Positions 59,169-64,000 of a DNA stretch of 64,000 nucleotides are shown here, piece after piece. Under the pieces are notes generated by a model. The model did not search any database and was not told where the DNA came from. It was given only the letters and a program-made list of their open reading frames with translations. The position numbers were made by a program, and so were the translations under genes. How positions within the stretch are numbered: position 1 is the first letter of the stretch; the number at the start of each line of letters is the position of its first letter. The DNA is from Nocardioides flavescens (lineage in GTDB: Bacteria > Actinomycetota > Actinomycetes > Propionibacteriales > Nocardioidaceae), in NCBI RefSeq assembly GCF_009823805.1, contig NZ_WUEK01000009.1, positions 124,001-188,000 of the forward strand, in the 5' to 3' direction.

Positions 59169-60118
59169 AGTCGTCCTCTCCGCCGCAGCGCGGCCTCCGG
59201 CACGTAGCGCCAGCGGGGCAGGTGCGCCTCCGCGTAGGCCAGCTCGCGCTCGATCTGCTCGTCGACGTACGCCGGGAGCAGGGTCTCGTCGAGCAGGTGT
59301 CCCGCCCGCGGACGGTACGCCGCCAGGAACTCGCCCTGGACCTCCTCGGTCCACGCGACCACCGGCTCCTCGGGCACGGCCGGGGCGTGGTGGCGCACCA
59401 CGTGCCCGACGTTCTCGAGCGAGAGCAGCATCCCCGCGACGTCGTAGGCCGCGGGGTGGTGCGCGACCCGCTCGGCCGCGCTCAGGGTGGGGTTGCCGTC
59501 GAAGTCGACGACGCGCAGGGCCTCGTCGTCGCCGCGCAGCACCTGGCCGACGTGGTAGTCGCCGTGGACGGCGACGAGGTGGGACCCGGGGTCGGTCAGG
59601 GCCAGGTGCATCGCGGCGGTGACCCGGCCGAGCTCGGCGGCGAAGGGGCGCGCCGCCCCGTCGTCGACGCCGACCGCGACGCGCGCCTCGTGCAGGCACC
59701 AGGTCCACCCGTCGCTCGCGCCGGGCACGAGGTCGGCGGCGGTCACGACCGGCACCCAGTCGCCGTCGGGCGTGCACCACTCCAGCGACCACCAGGCGGC
59801 CGGCATGTGGGAGAACTCCGCCGCGACCAGGCGGCGCAGCCGCTCGGGTGCGGGGTGGGGGCCGACCAGGGGTCCGGTCTGCCACTTCACGACGACCTGC
59901 TCGCCCACGACGACCGAGTGGTTGGTCTGGTCGACGTCGACCGGCCGCTCCGGGCCGTCGACGGCGACCGCCGGTCGCGTGCCGGGGCCCCACCGCCAAC
60001 CCTCCGGCAACGGGTCGCCGTCGGCGGCCAGTGCGAGCAGCCGGCGGCTCGGCTCCGGCCCGACCGCTCGCGCGGCGACGGCTCCGTCGAGGTCGACGAG
60101 CTCGAGCGGCAGGCTCAC
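59165..60118 (-). CDS. Maltokinase/glucosamine-kinase-like phosphotransferase
   Basis: 317 residues from GTG, 4-bp overlaps on both sides. APH-like kinase of the Pep2/maltokinase type: DQTNHSVVVGEQVVVKW holds the ATP-binding Lys. Catalytic VHGDYHVGQVL has Gln for the usual Asn, as in maltokinases, followed by RVVDFDGNP (metal-binding Asp) and AYDVAGMLLS. The N-terminal cap is compact. A branch of this family in actinobacteria phosphorylates glucosamine, and its SIS partner here points that way. Aminoglycoside resistance is less likely. Confidence 0.82.
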   Translation of the reverse strand: MSLPLELVDLDGAVAARAVGPEPSRRLLALAADGDPLPEGWRWGPGTRPAVAVDGPERPVDVDQTNHSVVVGEQVVVKWQTGPLVGPHPAPERLRRLVAAEFSHMPAAWWSLEWCTPDGDWVPVVTAADLVPGASDGWTWCLHEARVAVGVDDGAARPFAAELGRVTAAMHLALTDPGSHLVAVHGDYHVGQVLRGDDEALRVVDFDGNPTLSAAERVAHHPAAYDVAGMLLSLENVGHVVRHHAPAVPEEPVVAWTEEVQGEFLAAYRPRAGHLLDETLLPAYVDEQIERELAYAEAHLPRWRYVPEAALRRRGRL

Positions 60119-61437
60119 GAGGTCCGGGAGGCGAGGTGCTCCAGCCCGACGCGCTCGATGACGTCGGCGCCGACGCGCAGGCCGTCGCGGGCGCGGATGG
60201 CCTCGCCGGCCGCGGCTGCGCGCTCGCGCAGAGCCGTGTCGGCCAGCAGCTCCTCGACGGCACCGAGCAGCTCGTCGTCGGTGAAGCCGTACGTCGACAG
60301 GCGGCGGCCGTAGCCGGTCTCGTGCACCCGCTGGGCGTTGTCGTACTGGTCCCAGAACAGCGGCAGCACGATCATCGGCTTGCCGAAGTGCATCGCCTCG
60401 GTCGTCGTGTTGTTGCCCCCGTGGGTGATGACGAGGTCGACGTGGGGGACGACCTTGGTCTGCGGCACGATCGCGGCCCCGACCATGCCGTCGCCGAGCC
60501 GGATCTCGTCGGCGCGCGGACCCATGCTCACCACGACCCGGTGCTCGGTCGTCGCCAGCACGTCGATCAGCCGCTGCAGCAGCGCGATGTCCGCGCCGCC
60601 GAGCGAGCCGAGGGAGAGGTAGACCAGCCCGGCGCCCTCGGGGCGGTCTGCGAACTCCGCCGGCACCTCCCACTCCGCGTCGGTCTCGCGCACGCTGGAG
60701 TCCATCCGGTGCCACGTGTCGTCGAGGGGTCGGTCGTCGACGTAGTCGAGCTCGGCCGGGTAGACGTAGAGGTTGGCGGCCTCGGAGGTGTGGATGAAGT
60801 CGCGCGGCGCCAGCGGGGCAGCGCCCTGCTCCTGCACCCAGGCGTCGAAGTCGGCCCAGGTCTCGCCGTGGGTGCGGTCGAACTCCTCGAGGAAGTCGGC
60901 CCAGCGCTCCGGCTCGGCGGCGGCGTAGCCGGAGAACGTCGGTGCGACCCCCTCGCCGCGGACCTCGAGCGGGTTGCACGACACGATCCGCACGAACGGC
61001 GCACCGGAGGTCACCAGGGCGGGGAACGCCACGACGTTGTCCTCGACGAGGACGTCGGGTCGGTGCTCCTCGATGATCGCCCGCAGCTGCGGCTCGACGT
61101 ACTTCGCGCCGTCGACGAGCGCCTGGTAGGTCGGCTGCACGAACGTCGAGAGCTGCTCGATCGTCGGCTTGCGGAACTCCGGCGCGGTCTCGGCGATGAA
61201 GTCGATCCAGAACTGCCCGGCGGCCTCCTCCTGTTCCGTCTCCTCGGCGGGCTCGGCGAGGTCGACGAGCGCCTCGACGAAGCCGAGCGGGGCGAGCTGG
61301 CCCTCCCAGGAGCGCTCGGCGGCGAAGACGACCGTGTGGCCGCGGTCGAGCAGCACCTTGCCGATGCCGATGCACTGGTTGGTCGGTCCGTGCGCGGACT
61401 CGGGCATGAACAGGACGGTCAGCTTCTGGTCGGTCAC
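60115..61437 (-). CDS. UGT/MGT-like glycosyltransferase (GT1)
   Basis: 440 residues from GTG overlapping the tetR stop. GT-B fold: N-terminal acceptor domain (LTVLFMPESAHGPTNQCIGIGKVLL) and C-terminal donor domain with VYLSLGSLGG and the nucleotide-sugar signature HGGNNTTTEAMHFGKPMIVL, then PLFWDQYDNAQR. It transfers a sugar from a nucleotide donor to a small acceptor, often inactivating antibiotics or decorating lipids. It is the first structural gene of a TetR-controlled operon that also encodes an amino-sugar-type kinase and SIS protein. Confidence 0.88.
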   Translation of the reverse strand: MTDQKLTVLFMPESAHGPTNQCIGIGKVLLDRGHTVVFAAERSWEGQLAPLGFVEALVDLAEPAEETEQEEAAGQFWIDFIAETAPEFRKPTIEQLSTFVQPTYQALVDGAKYVEPQLRAIIEEHRPDVLVEDNVVAFPALVTSGAPFVRIVSCNPLEVRGEGVAPTFSGYAAAEPERWADFLEEFDRTHGETWADFDAWVQEQGAAPLAPRDFIHTSEAANLYVYPAELDYVDDRPLDDTWHRMDSSVRETDAEWEVPAEFADRPEGAGLVYLSLGSLGGADIALLQRLIDVLATTEHRVVVSMGPRADEIRLGDGMVGAAIVPQTKVVPHVDLVITHGGNNTTTEAMHFGKPMIVLPLFWDQYDNAQRVHETGYGRRLSTYGFTDDELLGAVEELLADTALRERAAAAGEAIRARDGLRVGADVIERVGLEHLASRTS

Positions 61438-62081
61438 GAGACGGGCTCTCCCTCTGCTGAGGCGGGGTCGGACGTGGTGGAGGAGGTGGGCAGCGGGTGG
61501 CCGGTGGCGACCCGGGCGACGGCGAGGATCAGCTCGGCGGCCGTCTCGCTGTCGATGCTGGGGTGGCGCGCGACGATGCGGTAGCCGTAGGCGTCCTCGA
61601 GGGCGACGAGGTTGCGCGCGATGGTGCGGGCGTCGTCGGTGAGCGTGAAGATCCCGCGGGCGACGCCCTGGGCGAGGACGACCTCGTACATCGCGACCTG
61701 CCGGTCGTAGAGCGAGGTGAGCAGCGCGGCGTAGACCGGCTGGCGGCCGGCGGCGCCACCGAGCTCGCAGAGCAGCCGCACCGAGGCGTCGTCGCCGTCG
61801 ACGGGGAGCCCGGAGCGCACGGTGGCGACCAGCTTCTCGGCCGGGTCGTCGAGCTCGGCGAGCGCGGCGACACGGTGGTCGTAGAAGCGTTCCATGCCGG
61901 CCCGGTTGGCCTCGAGCAGCAGCGCCTGGACGTCCGGGAAGTGGTAGAGCACCGCGCCGGAGGTGAGGCCCGCGGCCTCGGCGACGTGCACGAGCTTGGC
62001 GTCGGCGCCGTGCTCGAGCATCGCGCGCTGCGCCGCGCCCACGAGCGCCTCGCGCCGTGCCTGCCTGCCGGCCCTGACCAT
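61434..62081 (-). CDS. TetR-family transcriptional regulator
   Basis: 215 residues from ATG 62081. N-terminal HTH: ARREALVGAAQRAMLEHGADAKLVHVAEAAGLTSGAVLYHFPDVQALLLEANRAG, followed by a helical ligand-binding domain. It is the first gene of its operon, coupled to the glycosyltransferase by GTGA, and is divergent from potD across a 214-bp gap. It probably represses its own operon; control of potD is possible. Confidence 0.88.
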   Translation of the reverse strand: MVRAGRQARREALVGAAQRAMLEHGADAKLVHVAEAAGLTSGAVLYHFPDVQALLLEANRAGMERFYDHRVAALAELDDPAEKLVATVRSGLPVDGDDASVRLLCELGGAAGRQPVYAALLTSLYDRQVAMYEVVLAQGVARGIFTLTDDARTIARNLVALEDAYGYRIVARHPSIDSETAAELILAVARVATGHPLPTSSTTSDPASAEGEPVS

Positions 62082-62295
62082 GCTCGTCCTGCCTCTCCCG
62101 ACCCCGGGTCGTCCTGGTCGCCCGGGTCGGGGCACAGCGTGGCACGACTCGGCGCTCGTGAGAAGGGTTGTTGAAGACGCGTTCAGTGACGGCCGTGTTT
62201 CGACGTCATTGCGCGGATTTTGGGCCTTGCGCGTTTTTGAACGTGCGTGCAAAGTTGGCGCCCATCACCCGACTCGGGCCAGCCCAGGAGACGAC
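62082..62295. promoter_or_regulatory. tetR/potD divergent regulatory gap
   Basis: 214 bp, AT-richer from about 62,160 on. TGAAGACGCGTTCA (62173-62186) and a TTTG...CAAA dyad near 62,236-62,253 are weak palindromes that could bind TetR. AGGAG precedes the potD ATG by 5 bp. No firm promoter call. Confidence 0.35.
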
Positions 62296-63432
62296 ATGGC
62301 ACGCACCCGCACCCCTGCCCGCCGCACCCTCGCCCGCCGCGCCGCGATCGGCGCCGGCACCCTGATCGGCGCCGCGGCGCTGGCCGCCTGCGGTGGTGGC
62401 GAGGAGGCCGGCGGGGGCGCCGAGGCCTCCGACCTCGACGCCTCGGCCGACCTGTCGAAGCAGTCGATCACCGTCTCGAACTGGTCGGGCTACATGGCCG
62501 ACGACATCGCCGAGCAGTTCCAGGCGGCGACGGGCGCGACCATGAAGTCCACCGAGCACGCCACCAACGAGGAGGTGATGGCCAAGCTGACCGCCGGCGG
62601 CGACTCCGGCATCGACGTCGCCTTCGTCTCGGGCCAGTACGCCCAGGCGCTCAACGAGGCCGGCCTGCTCGAGCCGATCCACGCCGACCTCGTCCCCAAC
62701 CTCACCAACCTCTACCCCCAGGCGACCCAGCTGGCCTACGACGAGGGCAACGAGTACTCCGTGCCCTACACCTGGGGCACCACCGGCATCTGCTACCGCT
62801 CCGACCTGGTCTCCGAGGCGCCGACGTCGTGGAACGACATCCTCGACCCCGACCCGGCGTACGACGGCAAGGTCACGATGCTCTCGACCGAGCGCTGGCT
62901 GGCGCTGCCCGCGCAGAAGGCGCTGGGCTACTCCGTCAACACCACCGACGACGGTGAGATCGCCGAGATGGAGAAGAAGCTCGTCGAGGCCAAGAAGCAC
63001 CTGCTCGGCTACGACGACACGACGTTCTACGAGAAGCTCATCTCCGGCGAGGCCGTCATGGCCGAGGCGTGGGACGGCTGGTGCGGCTACGGCACCGCCG
63101 AGAACCCCGACATCAAGTTCGTCGTGCCCGACGAGGGCAGCGACCTGTGGGCCGACACGATGGTCGTGCTGAAGGACTCCGAGGACAAGGAGGCGGCCTT
63201 CGCCTTCGTCAACATGATGCTCGAGCCCGAGGTGCACGCCTGGGTGACCGAGAACGTCTACTACAACGTGCCGAACGAGAAGGCCGAGGCGCTCGTCCCG
63301 GCCGAGCTCAAGCAGCAGTTCCCGCAGCTCGACGTCACCCCCGACCAGCTCGCCGAGGGCGAGAGCCTCGTCGACCTCGGCCAGGACAGCACGAAGTACA
63401 CCGACCTCACCACGGACGTCACGGCCTCGTGA
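62296..63432 (+). CDS. potD: Polyamine-type ABC solute-binding lipoprotein
   Basis: 378 residues. The N-terminus combines a twin-arginine-like segment (RRTLARRAAIGAG) with lipobox LAAC, as in exported actinobacterial lipoproteins. The mature protein matches PotD/PotF: ITVSNWSGYMADDIAEQFQ, VPYTWGTTGICYRSDL, GEAVMAEAWDGWCGY, FAFVNMMLEPEVHAWV. It binds spermidine/putrescine or a similar cation and delivers it to the PotB permease encoded directly after it (GTGA overlap). Confidence 0.92.
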   Translation: MARTRTPARRTLARRAAIGAGTLIGAAALAACGGGEEAGGGAEASDLDASADLSKQSITVSNWSGYMADDIAEQFQAATGATMKSTEHATNEEVMAKLTAGGDSGIDVAFVSGQYAQALNEAGLLEPIHADLVPNLTNLYPQATQLAYDEGNEYSVPYTWGTTGICYRSDLVSEAPTSWNDILDPDPAYDGKVTMLSTERWLALPAQKALGYSVNTTDDGEIAEMEKKLVEAKKHLLGYDDTTFYEKLISGEAVMAEAWDGWCGYGTAENPDIKFVVPDEGSDLWADTMVVLKDSEDKEAAFAFVNMMLEPEVHAWVTENVYYNVPNEKAEALVPAELKQQFPQLDVTPDQLAEGESLVDLGQDSTKYTDLTTDVTAS

Positions 63433-64000
63433 CCACGGTGACCCGGGGACGCCGCGCCGCGGGCGCGGCGTTCCTCGGCCCCGGCCTGCTCTTCACGGCG
63501 GTCTTCGTCGCCGTGCCGGTGCTGCTCGTCATGAGCTACACCGTCTTCCAGCGCGGCCGGTTCGGCGGGATCGTCTACACGTTCGGGTTCGACAACTTCT
63601 CCCGGGCGCTGGAGCCGACGTTCCGCTCGGTGCTCGTGAGCTCGGTCGTCACCGCGGCCGCCGCGACCGCGATCGCGCTGGCGATCGGCTACCCCGTGGC
63701 CTACGCGATCGCCCGGCTGCCGGAGCGGTGGCGCTCGATCGCGCTGGTGCTGGTCGTCATCCCGTTCTGGACCAACTTCCTGATCCGCACCTACGCCTGG
63801 ACCGTGCTGTTGAACACCCAGGGCGTGCTCAACGACGCGCTGGTCGGTGCCGGGCTCATCGACGACCGGCTCGACCTGCTCTACACCCGCGGCGCGGTCG
63901 TCGCCGGGCTCGTCTACGTCTACCTCCCGCTGATGGTGCTGCCGATCTACGCCTCCGTGGCGCGGCTCGACCGCGAGCTGGGGGAGGCCTCGGCGGACCT
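63429..64000 (+). CDS. potB: Polyamine-type ABC permease PotB, 3' end cut by the window
   Basis: The first 190 codons from GTG 63429 are visible. Helix 1 (FLGPGLLFTAVFVAVPVLLVMSY), then VFQRGRFGGIVYTFGFDNFSRALEP, the helix pair around VVTAAAATAIALAIGYPVAYAIARLP, and PFWTNFLIRTYAWTVLLNTQGVLN, the PotB hallmark. The EAA loop begins (ASVARLDRELGEASAD) as the window ends. The rest of the gene, and probably potC and potA, lie beyond. Confidence 0.93.
   Translation, partial: MTTVTRGRRAAGAAFLGPGLLFTAVFVAVPVLLVMSYTVFQRGRFGGIVYTFGFDNFSRALEPTFRSVLVSSVVTAAAATAIALAIGYPVAYAIARLPERWRSIALVLVVIPFWTNFLIRTYAWTVLLNTQGVLNDALVGAGLIDDRLDLLYTRGAVVAGLVYVYLPLMVLPIYASVARLDRELGEASAD

Noticed and set aside
59165..61437. 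Kinase and glycosyltransferase as aminoglycoside/macrolide resistance genes
   Set aside because: The kinase catalytic loop and DFDGNP block match maltokinase-type enzymes better than aminoglycoside phosphotransferases, and the SIS partner points to sugar metabolism.
62173..62253. Weak palindromes in front of potD as a TetR operator
   Set aside because: Arms of only four to five bases with imperfect symmetry; noted in the gap annotation but not strong enough for a finding.
1..64000. tRNA, rRNA, CRISPR arrays, complete insertion sequences or phage genes
   Set aside because: Looked for on both strands by eye; no cloverleaf, repeat-spacer array, transposase or phage structural gene was recognised.

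Overview
The window is very GC-rich, densely packed DNA with many GTG starts, 4-bp ATGA/GTGA stop-start overlaps and twin-arginine/lipobox signals. Together with WXG100/EccC-type secretion genes, zinc-free ribosomal protein paralogues next to zur, and a PacL1-CtpC-like pair, this points to an actinobacterium, probably of the Nocardioidaceae (inference from style and gene content, not from a marker gene). Almost every base is coding. I see no rRNA, tRNA, CRISPR array, phage or complete insertion sequence.

1-14.6 kb: one long co-directional locus. It opens inside a fibronectin-III surface protein, followed by a MoxR ATPase, a DUF58 protein, a membrane transglutaminase-like protein that has lost its catalytic Cys and His, an RDD-FHA protein and a large ubiquitin-like/FHA/EccC-type triple ATPase. 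Then come a WXG100 protein without a WXG motif, a second small helical protein, a larger putative type VII substrate, and two related unknown proteins. It reads as a fn3-moxR-DUF58-transglutaminase module joined to a minimal type VII secretion system.

14.6-34.2 kb: a sulfur-scavenging island. It holds a peptide/nickel-type ABC importer with an LLM monooxygenase, a BisC-type molybdenum sulfoxide reductase, and an operon of alpha/beta hydrolase, GlcD-type flavoprotein, flavin reductase and persulfide-dioxygenase/rhodanese fusion. A LysR regulator with a mercaptopyruvate-type sulfurtransferase follows, then an operon of two SsuD-like monooxygenases, an SfnB-like flavoprotein and a ketopantoate-reductase-like protein. 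Three promoters in this island share an unusual -35/operator arrangement and probably form one LysR regulon.

34.2-42.5 kb: a heterodimeric ABC exporter (first gene possibly frameshifted near its start), gabT-gabD with a divergent LysR regulator, and a zinc alcohol dehydrogenase.

42.5-49.7 kb: a zinc-homeostasis island. It contains a His-rich YibE/F membrane protein, a CtpC-like P-type ATPase with its PacL1-like partner, Zur, and two divergent operons of zinc-free ribosomal proteins (uS14, bL33, bL28 / bL31, bL32, bL36). A CobW-like protein that lacks the GTPase P-loop and a [2Fe-2S] thioredoxin-like protein are also present. A clear Zur-type palindrome lies between the divergent operons.

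49.7-58.2 kb: nitrogen metabolism. AmtB has a candidate GlnR site next to a 160-bp MITE-like element whose terminal repeat supplies the stop codon of the neighbouring M20 amidohydrolase. An operon glnT-glxB-glxC-glxD-FAD oxidase-M20 follows, with an 11-bp-arm palindrome at its promoter and a cluster of REP-like repeats upstream.

58.2-64 kb: a four-gene overlapping operon (TetR, UGT-like glycosyltransferase, maltokinase/glucosamine-kinase-like protein, SIS protein), then potD and the start of potB, cut by the window end.
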